Below, piece after piece: positions 1 through 8,506 of a DNA stretch of 64,000 bases. The DNA is from JAXGRD01 sp040766105. Lineage in GTDB: Bacteria; Bacillota; Clostridia; Peptostreptococcales; Anaerovoracaceae. The first letter of the stretch is position 1, and the number at the start of each line of letters is the position of its first letter. Under the pieces are notes generated by a model. It had not been told where the DNA came from. It saw nothing but the letters and a program-made list of their open reading frames with translations, and did not search any database. Where the stretch lies: positions 310,001 to 374,000 of the forward strand of contig JAXGRD010000001.1 of the NCBI GenBank assembly GCA_040766105.1. Reading direction: 5' to 3'. A program made the position numbers and the translations under genes.

Positions 1-482
1 CGATATTCCAAGGCAGCATAGGCCGCATCGGAATAATGGCCGGTTCCGTGTCCCATGAGGATGAGAGCTTCTTCCTCCGGTCTTCCCGCTTCCCGGGCGA
101 TACTTTCGCACAGGGTTTCATAGTCACTGCTGGCGGTGAGAAGGGGGGCCCCTATCTTTAAGGACTCTAGTTGATCCTCGAACTTCATGGCTTGTCGCAC
201 CATCTTGTCGTATTCATCTCCGTTGAGAATATGGGTGGGTTGCACCACGATGTTGTCGTAACCGTCCTTCACCAATTCTTCCATGGCCTCTTCCACATCG
301 GGGATGTGAACTCCGTCTCTGTCCCGGAGAATCTTCATGATCATTCCACTGGTAAAGGCCCTCCGATGCTCCACATGGGGGAAAGCCTCTCTGCAGTCCC
401 GTTCAATCTCTTCTATGGTTTTCTTCCTCGTCTCCTCATGACTTGTGCCGAAGCTGACGATGAGGATGGCGTTCTTGCTCAT
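1..482 (-). CDS. cbiK: Anaerobic cobalt chelatase CbiK (sirohydrochlorin cobaltochelatase), 3' end off the window
   Basis: This enzyme inserts cobalt into sirohydrochlorin early in the anaerobic cobalamin pathway. About 160 N-terminal residues are visible before the left edge. FGTSHEETR (residues 11-19), VVQPTHILNGDEY (His84) and MGHGTGHYSDAAYAAL (His145) match CbiK; family knowledge places metal-binding histidines in the last two blocks. The ATG at 482 overlaps the cbiO stop as ATGA, so it is the last visible gene of the riboswitch-led cobalt operon and probably translationally coupled to cbiO. A related chelatase such as SirB is less likely given the spacing of the two His motifs. Confidence 0.9.
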   Translation of the reverse strand, partial: MSKNAILIVSFGTSHEETRKKTIEEIERDCREAFPHVEHRRAFTSGMIMKILRDRDGVHIPDVEEAMEELVKDGYDNIVVQPTHILNGDEYDKMVRQAMKFEDQLESLKIGAPLLTASSDYETLCESIAREAGRPEEEALILMGHGTGHYSDAAYAALEY

Positions 483-1339
483 TCTTTTCTTCCTTTCTCA
501 ATGTATTCCAGCAGCTCCTCCAATCCGTGGGGTGCTTTTAGTGACTGATCCAATATCTTTGCTTCCTGTAAGCCTTCAAAGATTTTCAGTAACTTGGGTT
601 CTTCCAGGTTGGTCTTCTCCAGAAGGTCCTCGTTGGAGAAGATGTCCTCCGGCAATCCTTGGGCAATGACCCGACCTTGATCCAGCAAGACCGCTCGGTC
701 CGCCCACGCCAAGGCTCTGCTCACGTTGTGGGTGGAGAGAATTACCGTAATGCCCCTCTTGCTCAGGTCATCGATGATCTTGTCCGTAATGGCTGCGTGC
801 TTGGGGTCCAGCTCCGAGGTGGGTTCGTCAAAGATGATAATCTCCGGATCCATGACCATTACATCGGCAATGGCGACCCTCTTCTTCTGACCGCCGCTGA
901 GGAAGTGGGTCGGCTTCTCACTGAACTCCTCGATATTCAAGTCCGCCATAATCTTCTTGACCTTCTCCAATGCCACATCTTCCTTCTCTCCCAGATTCAG
1001 CAGACCAAAGGAGATTTCCTGGACGACGCTGGCGGAAAACAGTTGATTGTCCGGGTTTTGAAAGACGATTCCCACTTTCTTCCGCACATCCAACAGGCCT
1101 TTTCGGGAATAATCTATGGGCTTTCCCTGAATCTTCACCCGGCCTTTTTTTGGCTTGAGAATACCGTTAAGGTGGAGGAAGAGGGTGGACTTTCCCGAGC
1201 CGTTGGCACCCATAATGGCCAACTTTTCACCTCGCTTTACCTCCAGGTCGATGCCCCGAAGTGCTTCCGTGCCATCGCTGTAGGTATAGTGAAGATCGTG
1301 TATTTCCAAGGCGGGGCTTTGATTTTCTATACTGCCCAT
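479..1339 (-). CDS. cbiO: Cobalt ECF/ABC transporter ATP-binding protein CbiO
   Basis: This is the ATPase of the CbiMNQO cobalt importer. Walker A GANGSGKST is at residues 44-52, the Q-loop is in FQNPDNQ (about 93-99), the ABC signature LSGGQKKR is at about 147-154 and Walker B IIIFDEPTSELD follows. At 286 aa it has the usual size. The reading frame stays open for 44 more codons inside cbiQ, but the ATG at 1339 gives a normal CbiO N-terminus and a 13-bp overlap with cbiQ. Its stop overlaps the cbiK start by 4 bp. Confidence 0.93.
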   Translation of the reverse strand: MGSIENQSPALEIHDLHYTYSDGTEALRGIDLEVKRGEKLAIMGANGSGKSTLFLHLNGILKPKKGRVKIQGKPIDYSRKGLLDVRKKVGIVFQNPDNQLFSASVVQEISFGLLNLGEKEDVALEKVKKIMADLNIEEFSEKPTHFLSGGQKKRVAIADVMVMDPEIIIFDEPTSELDPKHAAITDKIIDDLSKRGITVILSTHNVSRALAWADRAVLLDQGRVIAQGLPEDIFSNEDLLEKTNLEEPKLLKIFEGLQEAKILDQSLKAPHGLEELLEYIEKGRKE

Positions 1340-2085
1340 ATTTCGCCTCCGTACATTCTTGAGAAGATTCCCGCTGCCAGCAGTAACATCAGAACGATTG
1401 CCACAGTGGCCACTTCTCCGGCTTTTGCCGGGTTGCTGGGGAAGAGAACCCGCATCTTGCCGTCGTAGCACCGCGCTTCCATGGAATCAAATAATATGGA
1501 AGATTTGTGCATGGCAAGAACCAGAACTCTTGCCAGCATTTGCCCCATGCTCCTGACCCCTGTTCTCATGTTTTTGTTTCCAAGCCTGCTGTGCTGGGCC
1601 GTTGTTATGGCAAGGGCCAAGTCCAGTAGGACAAAGATGAAGCGGTAAATAAGGACCATCAGTTCAATGACAATCCATGGACAATGGATTTTTTTGAGAA
1701 GACCCAAGGTATCCAATGTGGGAGTAGTCAGGGTCAGAAAGTAGAGGCATGACACCGCTGCTAAAGATACTAAAATCAAGCGCAGGGCATATAGCAAAGA
1801 GTGGCTGGTGTAGGTAATTCCCTCTAGGGAAAAATCAAAGGCAACGACGATGGTTCCCAATAGGAGGAAAACCAAAGGCGCCGCCATCATCTTCCCATAT
1901 CCCTTGCCGCCCACCGTGCTCCATCGCAAGGTCAAGATTCCCATGATGACGAGGATGCCCGCTGCAATCGGCAAGGTTCGTACACCAACGCATATGAGAA
2001 GAGTGCCCAAGGCGAAGGCGCATTTTATTCCTGTATTTCTGTGGCGAATCACTGACGAGTACGCCAGCTTATCGATCAAAATCAT
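1327..2085 (-). CDS. cbiQ: Cobalt transporter transmembrane (T) component CbiQ
   Basis: This is the T-component that couples CbiO to the CbiMN substrate-capture unit in the membrane. The 252-aa protein has several hydrophobic segments (about residues 20-55, 65-85, 95-120 and 230-250). A soluble loop carries the basic SMGQMLARVLVLAMHKS stretch and the EARCYDGK motif, which match the coupling helices of CbiQ/EcfT. The start overlaps the cobT stop by one base (TAATG), and the end overlaps cbiO by 13 bp, so tight operon expression is expected. Confidence 0.9.
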   Translation of the reverse strand: MILIDKLAYSSVIRHRNTGIKCAFALGTLLICVGVRTLPIAAGILVIMGILTLRWSTVGGKGYGKMMAAPLVFLLLGTIVVAFDFSLEGITYTSHSLLYALRLILVSLAAVSCLYFLTLTTPTLDTLGLLKKIHCPWIVIELMVLIYRFIFVLLDLALAITTAQHSRLGNKNMRTGVRSMGQMLARVLVLAMHKSSILFDSMEARCYDGKMRVLFPSNPAKAGEVATVAIVLMLLLAAGIFSRMYGGEIWAV

Positions 2086-3197
2086 TAGAAACAGTTACCC
2101 TTTCGTATCTCGTCCAAATAATCATCGTTGATAGCAGCCTGCTCAAAGGTTGCCATGTCTCGCATAACGCCGAGGGCTTGCTCAATGACCAAAAATGCCA
2201 GCGGGCATCCGCTTCCTTCACCAAGGCGCATTCCCAGATTCATCATTGGCTCCAAGCCCAGCTCTTCCATGGCCTTTCGGTAGCCCACTTCAAAGGATTC
2301 GTGAGAAGCAATCATGTATTCCTTGCTTCCCGGTGCCAGACGTTCCGCCAACAATGCCGCCACCGCGGAAATATATCCGTCCACTACGATGGGCAGTTTC
2401 TCCACGGCGGCACCGATGAAGACACCTGTCATGGCCGCCAAATCAAAGCCTCCCACCTTGGCCAGAATGTCTATTTCGTCGGAGAATTCTTGGTGGGCTG
2501 CCTTATCGACGATGGCTTTCTTTTTTTCAAATGCGGAATCTACGATTCCGCCACCGCGTCCCACCACATCTTCTACAGGACAGCCGGTCAAAGCACAGAG
2601 GACTGCCGCACTGGTGGTAGTGTTTCCGATTCCCATTTCACCTACACCCAGCAGCTCGTACCCCATTTCCTTGGTGACTTGTGCCATTTCCATGCCGATG
2701 AACAAGGCCTTGATTACCTCTTCTCTAGTCATGGCGGCTTCCTTGCAGAGATTCTTAGTCCCATAGCCCAGCTTTCTGTTGATGATTTTATTATCCACAA
2801 AATCATGGACATCCTCCGAAAGTAGCCCTTGGGGAAGATCGCAATCGATTCCCACATCCACCACCAAAAGGTCCGATCCGGTGTTTTTGGATAGCACCCC
2901 AACGCCAGTCAGCCTTCTGGTGAAGTTGATGGTCTGGGCAGTGGTCACAGATTTGGGTGCGGAAGAAATACCTTCTTCCTCAACTCCGTTATCCGCCGAC
3001 AGCACGACGACGCATCTTTTATTGACCACGTTGTAAACATTTCCCGTAATTCCCGCCATCTGAATGGAGATATCCTCCAATCTTCCCAGACTGCCCGGCG
3101 GCTTTGCTAAGGAAGCTTGTCGCTTTCTCGCCACCTCCATGGCTTTCTCGTTTAGGGGCTCAATCTGCTTAATTTTTTCCAGTATTCTCTCTTCCAT
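2085..3197 (-). CDS. cobT: Nicotinate-nucleotide--dimethylbenzimidazole phosphoribosyltransferase CobT
   Basis: CobT makes alpha-ribazole phosphate for the lower ligand of cobalamin from nicotinate mononucleotide and a benzimidazole. The 370-aa length is normal. Family landmarks are KPPGSLGRLE (residues 33-42), SADNGVEEEGIS near residue 68, GEMGIGNTTTSAA, and near the C-terminus GMRLGEGSGCPLAF. The gene sits between cbiN and cbiQ, inside the transporter operon. It overlaps cbiN by 29 bp and cbiQ by 1 bp. That placement splits the usual cbiMNQO order. Confidence 0.94.
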   Translation of the reverse strand: MEERILEKIKQIEPLNEKAMEVARKRQASLAKPPGSLGRLEDISIQMAGITGNVYNVVNKRCVVVLSADNGVEEEGISSAPKSVTTAQTINFTRRLTGVGVLSKNTGSDLLVVDVGIDCDLPQGLLSEDVHDFVDNKIINRKLGYGTKNLCKEAAMTREEVIKALFIGMEMAQVTKEMGYELLGVGEMGIGNTTTSAAVLCALTGCPVEDVVGRGGGIVDSAFEKKKAIVDKAAHQEFSDEIDILAKVGGFDLAAMTGVFIGAAVEKLPIVVDGYISAVAALLAERLAPGSKEYMIASHESFEVGYRKAMEELGLEPMMNLGMRLGEGSGCPLAFLVIEQALGVMRDMATFEQAAINDDYLDEIRKGNCF

Positions 3198-3504
3198 TGT
3201 CTTCCTTTTCTTTCTTGCTCATTCTCTTTCTGCAAACTAGGTATCCCAATCCGAATCCAAATACACCTGATCCCAATCCTGCCTGTACGCAGAAGAGCAA
3301 CGACTCCGTCTCTCCTCCCGGTGGTTCTATGATGGATTCAAACCAAGGTGTATACCCGGGTGCTACCTTTGTGATGACTTCCTCTGCCTGACCGTCTGCA
3401 CCGCCAAACTCTGAATCCTTTATCAGTAGCAGTGGAACAACAGCGATAATCACTGCCAATATCATACATATGATTACAATCTTTGTATTCTTCGTCATAG
3501 TCAT
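3169..3504 (-). CDS. cbiN: Cobalt transport protein CbiN
   Basis: CbiN is the small accessory subunit of the cobalt importer and acts with CbiM in metal capture. The 111-aa protein shows the standard plan: an N-terminal membrane segment (about residues 8-27), an extracytoplasmic loop with FGGADGQAEEVI and GYTPWFES motifs, and a C-terminal membrane segment (about 72-91) ending in a charged tail. It overlaps cbiM by 4 bp and cobT by 29 bp. Confidence 0.9.
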   Translation of the reverse strand: MTMTKNTKIVIICMILAVIIAVVPLLLIKDSEFGGADGQAEEVITKVAPGYTPWFESIIEPPGGETESLLFCVQAGLGSGVFGFGLGYLVCRKRMSKKEKEDNGRENTGKN

Positions 3505-4268
3505 CTCGCTTCACCTCCTGCAACTCTCAAATATCCCAACTCGCCCAGCTCCGGCGCCGCGTAGGCTTCCAGCGCCTTGACGATAACTACCGCCAAAAGA
3601 CCTTCGATAATGGCCAGAGGAATCTGTGTCAGGGCAAAGACCGTCATAAACTCCACGAGAGATCCCATAAATCCTCCGCTGGCAGATGGATGTGCCATAG
3701 CAAGCTGTACCGACGTGACCAGATAAGTGCCTAGATCTGCCAAGCTTGCCGCCAAAAATACTCCCACGCTCTTGGGCGCCTGCAGTTTCTTACATACCGC
3801 AAACACACCAACGGCAATAAATGGTCCGACAATACCCATGGAGAAGGTATTGGCTCCTAAGGTTGTAATACCGCCGTGAGCCAAGAGCAATGCCTGAAAC
3901 AAAAGTACAATAACACCAATCAGGCACATGGCCGTGGGTCCGAATAGGATGGCACCCAATCCAGTCCCCGTGGGATGGGAACTACTTCCCGTCACAGACG
4001 GAATCTTCAATGCCGACAAAACAAACACATAAGCACCCATCATCACAAAAATGAGAAGCGTCTTCCTATGTTTCTCTACCGTCTTCTGAATGGATCGAAT
4101 CCCCAAAATTACAAAGGGAATACACACAACGCCCCACACAACTGCGTGGCTCAGAGGCAAAAAACCCTCCATTATGTGCATTCCGCTGGAAATGGCTGCC
4201 GTTCCAAACACAAGCGCAACTACCACGCTCAAGATGAAAACAGCCCGCTGTCTTTTCGTGTTTTTCAT
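3501..4268 (-). CDS. cbiM: Cobalt ECF transporter substrate-capture protein CbiM
   Basis: CbiM is the integral membrane protein that binds Co2+. A signal-like N-terminal helix ends just before MHIMEGFLPL, whose Met-His pair becomes the N-terminal metal ligand in the family. SSSHPTGTGLGAILFGP and AHGGITTLGANTFSMGI are family signatures, and about seven hydrophobic segments follow. The ATG at 4268 is preceded by GGAGG with 8 bases spacing. An upstream in-frame start at 4286 would put the Shine-Dalgarno inside the gene, so I reject it. This is the first gene after the cobalamin riboswitch. Confidence 0.92.
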   Translation of the reverse strand: MKNTKRQRAVFILSVVVALVFGTAAISSGMHIMEGFLPLSHAVVWGVVCIPFVILGIRSIQKTVEKHRKTLLIFVMMGAYVFVLSALKIPSVTGSSSHPTGTGLGAILFGPTAMCLIGVIVLLFQALLLAHGGITTLGANTFSMGIVGPFIAVGVFAVCKKLQAPKSVGVFLAASLADLGTYLVTSVQLAMAHPSASGGFMGSLVEFMTVFALTQIPLAIIEGLLAVVIVKALEAYAAPELGELGYLRVAGGEAR

Positions 4269-4383
4269 TCTTTTTCCTCCTAACAAAAAACTATCCTGAT
4301 TGACTCAGAATAGTGTACTCGGGGAACTTAAAGACCCCACTTACACTTTCAATCAACCGTTAAAAAATGTAACTCAGATCTTT

Positions 4384-4545
4384 CAGGCAGGTCTTCTGGC
4401 TTAGGTATCAAACGCCGTACACTTCTTCCCATAAAATACAGTGAACTGTGTGTACTAACTAACCCTTACAGCGGCGGGACCGCGGGGGACTTTCACCCCT
4501 CTTCCCTATTCTTTCGGCAGGAAAGCACCGAACACCTAAAAGTTA
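4384..4545 (-). ncRNA. Cobalamin riboswitch upstream of cbiM
   Basis: On the minus strand the segment carries the B12 box AAGCCAGAAGACCTGCC (complement of 4386-4402). Upstream of it are the conserved core parts GGGAAGAGGGGTGAAAG, the CCGCTGTAAGGG block and GGTGTTCGGTGC. The order and spacing match the cobalamin riboswitch class. It lies about 115 bases upstream of cbiM and should shut off cobalt uptake and B12 synthesis when adenosylcobalamin is plentiful. Between it and cbiM is a small hairpin, GGGG and CCCC near 4321-4340, that might take part in expression control; no clear U-tract terminator is seen. Confidence 0.93.
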
Positions 4546-4637
4546 TATGAATTTAAGTGGATTATATCACGTCTAGCGACTGGTTGCAATGAAATTTCAA
4601 TTTGCAGACATCATGCAAATCGGTTGGAACAGGAAGA

Positions 4638-4860
4638 ATTCTAACAATTCATTTTTTACAGCCTTATTGTTATGACAAAGTTATTACATCTACTTCATCT
4701 TTACCATTTGTTGTAACTATTTCTCTTCTTCACAAGCAATACCAATCTATTCATGCATAAAAGTCTTTTCCTTCGCTTAATACTACAAACAATATGCCCT
4801 CCAACAAGCGCTTGTTATAATTTTGTCTGTTTTGAACACACAAAAAAAAAATCTATCTTG
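4638..4860 (+). repeat. Diverged copy (R1) of the island-flanking repeat family
   Basis: This AT-rich noncoding stretch fills most of the 4546-4909 gap. It shares an ordered series of blocks with 5719-5885: TTCTAACA at 4638, GACAAAG then TTATTACA near 4674, TTGTTGTAACTATTTC near 4709, CTTCTTC, and further matches. The same series, more diverged, appears in the complement of the 11923 and 15014 repeats (ATTAC, about 20 bases, then AAATGTTGTAAGTA). Edges are approximate. The rest of the gap shows no gene. Confidence 0.55.
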
Positions 4861-4909
4861 TAATCGCTTTCAAAAATGGTATAATTTTCCATATTAAGGA
4901 GGTATGAAT

Positions 4910-5674
4910 TTGCATAACCTAAGGAATGAAATAGCAACAATAAGGAAAACGCTTCGGCAAGATAAGCGAGAATTGAAAACTTTGCCAGAGGGTGAGCTAC
5001 GTATCTTAAAACGAAGAAATAACCAATACTATTTCCAATATTACAAAAGAAATTACCGTGGCATTACAAAGAACAAGCCCCTTGTTCACCAGCTTATGCG
5101 CAAGGCATTTTTGGTTGAAAGGGTACGCAGGAATCAATCCAATTTACATATATTAGTCCCTTTAGAGAAAGCACTGAAACCAACTGACACCACTACGCTT
5201 CTTGACGCTTTAATTACCGAGTATCCTTATTTAAACCAGGAAGGGTGCTTATGTAGCGAAGAAGCAAAAGCATGGTTGGATGATCGGTACGAACAGAATT
5301 CTTCCCATAAAGAAAGGCTCATCCACTTCACCGGAAGAGGTACCGCTATGCGCTCCAAGGAAGAAAAAGAGATAGGCAATATATTGGAGGCAAAAAACAT
5401 CGCTTACCGCTACGAATGGGTACAATATTTTAACGGGCACATGTATGCCCCTGACTTTGCAATCTTGAGAGAATCCGATGAGAAGATCATCTATTGGGAA
5501 CACTTCGGAATGATGAACCAAGCCAGTTACCGGGAAGCAGCTTTCAAGAAGATTCTATACTATGAGAGTTGTGGCCTGCACCTCTGGGAAAATTTCATTA
5601 TTACATTCCCTAACAGCAAAGGTGCTTTGGGTACAACGGGTATTCATAAAATCTGTGAAGTGTTTCTTAGATGA
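4910..5674 (+). CDS. Uncharacterised protein with a PD-(D/E)XK nuclease-like C-terminal half
   Basis: I do not recognise a named family. The 254-aa protein has a basic, Lys/Arg-rich N-terminal half with a YYFQYYKRNYRG segment. The C-terminal half has the layout of restriction-endonuclease-like folds: Glu in RSKEEKEIG (about 148-156), Asp182 in APDFAIL, and Glu197 in IIYWEHFG. EHFG in place of a plain E-x-K also occurs in helicase-linked nucleases. AAGGAGG at 4896-4902 is one base from the ATG at 4904 but seven bases from TTG 4910, so TTG is the likely start. The gene stands alone on the plus strand between two related repeats. A role in DNA processing is only an inference. Confidence 0.6.
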   Translation: MHNLRNEIATIRKTLRQDKRELKTLPEGELRILKRRNNQYYFQYYKRNYRGITKNKPLVHQLMRKAFLVERVRRNQSNLHILVPLEKALKPTDTTTLLDALITEYPYLNQEGCLCSEEAKAWLDDRYEQNSSHKERLIHFTGRGTAMRSKEEKEIGNILEAKNIAYRYEWVQYFNGHMYAPDFAILRESDEKIIYWEHFGMMNQASYREAAFKKILYYESCGLHLWENFIITFPNSKGALGTTGIHKICEVFLR

Positions 5675-5676
5675 AA

Positions 5677-5704
5677 GAATCCGTCCCTGTGCGGAGACGG
5701 ATTC
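5677..5704 (+). terminator. Hairpin just after the nuclease-like gene
   Basis: GAATCCGTC and GACGGATTC form a perfect 9-bp stem with a 10-base loop, starting 2 bases after the stop codon at 5674. Position suggests a terminator, but the following bases are not a clean T-tract, so termination efficiency is uncertain. Confidence 0.5.
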
Positions 5705-5718
5705 CTGTTCAACTGGTT

Positions 5719-5885
5719 TTCTAACATTTAACCTTTTTCATCTCCCATGTTAAGACAAAATCATTACACCCTTGGCCGTAGTGGCAATATGTTGTAAGTA
5801 CTTTCCCTTCTTCGCATCTGCATCAGCGGTTTCAGCGCAAAATTTGTCTTCCAAGGGCAAAAAAATACAAACATTTCTACGACTA
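5719..5885 (+). repeat. Diverged copy (R2) of the island-flanking repeat family
   Basis: Starts TTCTAACATTTAACC and holds GACAAAATCATTACA near 5754, ATATGTTGTAAGTACTTTC near 5788, CTTCTTCGCA, CTTCCAAGGGC and ACAAACATTTCT. The block order equals that of R1 at 4638-4860 in the same orientation. It also matches the complement of the 11923 and 15014 copies. It ends at the cbiA stop codon. No gene is seen here. Confidence 0.55.
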
Positions 5886-5886
5886 T

Positions 5887-7281
5887 CTACTCATTGTCAG
5901 AATTCTGGCTGTCCCGGCATCGTTCCAAAAACGCCCCAACCACTTCCACATTGGATTGGTAGTTAAGATGAGGGTATCCGGCGAGGACATTCTGTTTTTG
6001 CACTATGCAATCCCAACCACGCTTGCCCGTTGGCTTTTGGGCATGAAACAGGTTCCCGGGGTTCTCGCTTTCCCAGTAATGGAACTCATGACCGCGAAGA
6101 GACTCTCCTGCCTTGCATATGAGGGTGTCGGATTCCGCCATCAGGGTGATGTATCCAAAGCGAACCAGTTTTTCCGTAGGGAAGCACCCTCCCGAGAAGA
6201 AACCGACGCCCGGAAACCGCGTTCCATCTCGATCTTCAATCCACTCATGAAGGAACATAAAACCGCCGCACTCGGCCAAGCAGGGAAGGCCCCCTTCTAA
6301 AGCAGACAAAAGGGAAGTTCTCATACCCTCATTGGCTGACAACACATCCGTATACAGCTCTGGGTAGCCACCTCCTATTATCAGTCCATGAACACCCGAA
6401 GGCAACCCACGGTCTTCCAAGGGGCTGAACTCCACAATCTCCGCACCCATCTGCCGAAGAATGTCTAGGTTGTCTTCGTAGTAGAAGCAAAAGGCCTTGT
6501 CTTTGGCAACAGCAATGCGAAGACCATTATACCGTCCTGCATGGGGAAGAGCCTCATCTTCCCAAGAAAGCACAGAAGCCTGCCCTGCCAGCTCCAGCAA
6601 CTCGTCCAAGTCGATGGTTTCCGCCATGACGTCGGCCAGCTTTTCCAAGGTTTGATCCAAATCCTCCACTTCAGCCGCTGTCACCAAGCCAAGATGGCGG
6701 CTTTCCAAAACCCCTTCCGAAAGCACCGGCATGTAGCCGAGAACTTTTACGGGAAGACTTTCCTCAATCATCTCTTGGAAGAGGGGATACATCCCGGCGG
6801 ATACCCGATTGATGATGACACCGCGAATCATGCTATCCGGCATTAACTCCAGAAAGCCCTTGATTTCGGCAACCAAGGAATAGGACTTTCCCCGCCCGTC
6901 CACAATTAGAACAGCCGGTGTTCCGGTGGCCCGAGCCAGATCATAGCTGCCGGCTGCCACCGAAGTTCCGCCTAAGCCATCATAGTATCCCATGACACCT
7001 TCCACCACGGCAACCTCCGCCCGAGACCTGCCAACATGACCGGCCATGAGCATCTTGACAGTATTTTCATCGTTGAAAAACAAGTCCAAGTTCCGGCTTT
7101 CAATGCCCAGAACCTCCTTGTGAAACATAGGGTCGATGTAGTCCGGTCCGCACTTGAAAGAAACCGGAGTCTTCCCCGCTCTTTGAAGCAACTTCAACAA
7201 GCCGCAGGTGATGGTGGTCTTACCGATGCCGCTGCCGGTGGCACCTAAAAGGATTCGAGGAATGGAAAGGTTATTCTTCAT
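5887..7281 (-). CDS. cbiA: Cobyrinate a,c-diamide synthase CbiA
   Basis: This enzyme amidates the a and c carboxylates of cobyrinic acid using glutamine and ATP. The 464-aa protein has an N-terminal dethiobiotin-synthetase-like ATPase (P-loop GATGSGIGKTT, residues 13-23; KCGPDYIDP near 43-51). The C-terminal class I glutamine amidotransferase domain has LIIGGGYPEL, the nucleophile Cys in LAECGGFMFL and His in GHEFHYWE. It overlaps the cbiET stop by 11 bp and closes the second cobalamin operon, next to repeat R2. Confidence 0.93.
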   Translation of the reverse strand: MKNNLSIPRILLGATGSGIGKTTITCGLLKLLQRAGKTPVSFKCGPDYIDPMFHKEVLGIESRNLDLFFNDENTVKMLMAGHVGRSRAEVAVVEGVMGYYDGLGGTSVAAGSYDLARATGTPAVLIVDGRGKSYSLVAEIKGFLELMPDSMIRGVIINRVSAGMYPLFQEMIEESLPVKVLGYMPVLSEGVLESRHLGLVTAAEVEDLDQTLEKLADVMAETIDLDELLELAGQASVLSWEDEALPHAGRYNGLRIAVAKDKAFCFYYEDNLDILRQMGAEIVEFSPLEDRGLPSGVHGLIIGGGYPELYTDVLSANEGMRTSLLSALEGGLPCLAECGGFMFLHEWIEDRDGTRFPGVGFFSGGCFPTEKLVRFGYITLMAESDTLICKAGESLRGHEFHYWESENPGNLFHAQKPTGKRGWDCIVQKQNVLAGYPHLNYQSNVEVVGAFLERCRDSQNSDNE

Positions 7282-8506
7282 CTTCTCCCTCCTGCTCTCC
7301 CCGAATGATGAACACCGGGTTCAACCCCGTCATCATGGTGTAATTTCCTATATTTCGTCCACGGGCGACGGAAATCTGAACCGTCTCCACCTTGGTAAAT
7401 CCGTTGCTTTTCAATGCTTCCAAAGCCCCTGCTACAGACTCCAAGGCGATGGCATCAATGACCACCGTCGCCTCAGGTGCTATCTTTCGGATTTGGTGAA
7501 GAATCTCGAAGACCTTTCCCTTTGTGCCGCCGATGAACACCTTATCCGGGGCGGGAAGACCTTCCATGGCATCCGGCGCGCTGCCGGACACGATTTCCAA
7601 ATTAAACAAGCCGAACTTTTCTCGGTTCTGGCCCAGCAAGCCGAGGGCCTCTTCATTTACCTCAATGGCATACACCCGGCCGTCCACCGCCTGCATGGCC
7701 ATTTCCACAGAAACACTGCCGGTGCCGGCACCGATATCGTAGATAATATCCCTCTTCCCGATGCCCAACTTGGAGATGGCAACACTGCGCACCTCCTGCT
7801 TGGTCATGGGAACTTCCCCGCGAATAAACACCTCATCGGCAATTCCGTGGGTCTCCACATTCTTTGTAAAGGGAGTCGAATTTTCAATGAGCATGACGCT
7901 GAGAGAATGATAATCGTTGTCTGCCAAGTCTTCCGCCGTGCCCTGAATAATTCGCTCCTGTGGGTAGGACAAGTTTTCCCCGATGACCACATCCACTTCC
8001 CCCAGACCCACTCGGTCCAGGGCATTGCAAATATATCGTGGCGTCCGCTCACCGCCGGTGAGAAGAAAGACCTTTCCGTGTGACTGCACCGCTCCGAGAA
8101 AATTATTGTCATGGTGATGAAGGCTCATAATCTTTACATCTTCCCAAGGGGTCTTCACCTTGGCGCAGAGATATTGCAAGGAACTGATACCCGGAATCAA
8201 CTCTGTTTCGTAGCCCTCTTCATCCAAGAGCCGGCTCAGCTTTTTTGCACCGCTAAAGAACCCCACATCCCCGGACATGAGGACAGAAACCCGATGCAAA
8301 TCTTCTCGGTCCCGAATCCACTGATAGATTTCCATGGGATCAATGGCACGGCAAACCTCCACACCCGGCCGATGGAAGTTTTCCACCATGCGACCGGCAC
8401 CTGCCAGACCTTGGCTCTCATCTATGATTTTCTTTCCCCGCACGGTGATGGTGTCCGGATTCCCCATCCCAATGCCGATGATAAATATCTTCTTCATGGG
8501 CTTCAC
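7271..8506 (-). CDS. cbiET: Cobalt-precorrin-7 C5-methyltransferase / precorrin-6B C15-methyltransferase (decarboxylating), CbiE-CbiT fusion
   Basis: This 411-aa fusion methylates C5 and C15 and removes the C12 acetate in anaerobic corrin ring synthesis. Residues 1-200 are a tetrapyrrole methylase domain (IIGIGMGNPDTIT; LMSGDVGFFSGAKKL). Residues about 215-400 are CbiT, with SAM-binding DIGAGTGSVSVEMA and VFIGGTKGKV. GTG at 8506 overlaps the hemL stop as GTGA; ATG at 8497 is an alternative start with a similarly weak Shine-Dalgarno. Confidence 0.92.
   Translation of the reverse strand: MKPMKKIFIIGIGMGNPDTITVRGKKIIDESQGLAGAGRMVENFHRPGVEVCRAIDPMEIYQWIRDREDLHRVSVLMSGDVGFFSGAKKLSRLLDEEGYETELIPGISSLQYLCAKVKTPWEDVKIMSLHHHDNNFLGAVQSHGKVFLLTGGERTPRYICNALDRVGLGEVDVVIGENLSYPQERIIQGTAEDLADNDYHSLSVMLIENSTPFTKNVETHGIADEVFIRGEVPMTKQEVRSVAISKLGIGKRDIIYDIGAGTGSVSVEMAMQAVDGRVYAIEVNEEALGLLGQNREKFGLFNLEIVSGSAPDAMEGLPAPDKVFIGGTKGKVFEILHQIRKIAPEATVVIDAIALESVAGALEALKSNGFTKVETVQISVARGRNIGNYTMMTGLNPVFIIRGEQEGEDEE

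Noticed and set aside
659..1468. 269-aa plus-strand frame opposite cbiO
   Set aside because: It is the antisense shadow of a clearly conserved gene and has no Shine-Dalgarno site.
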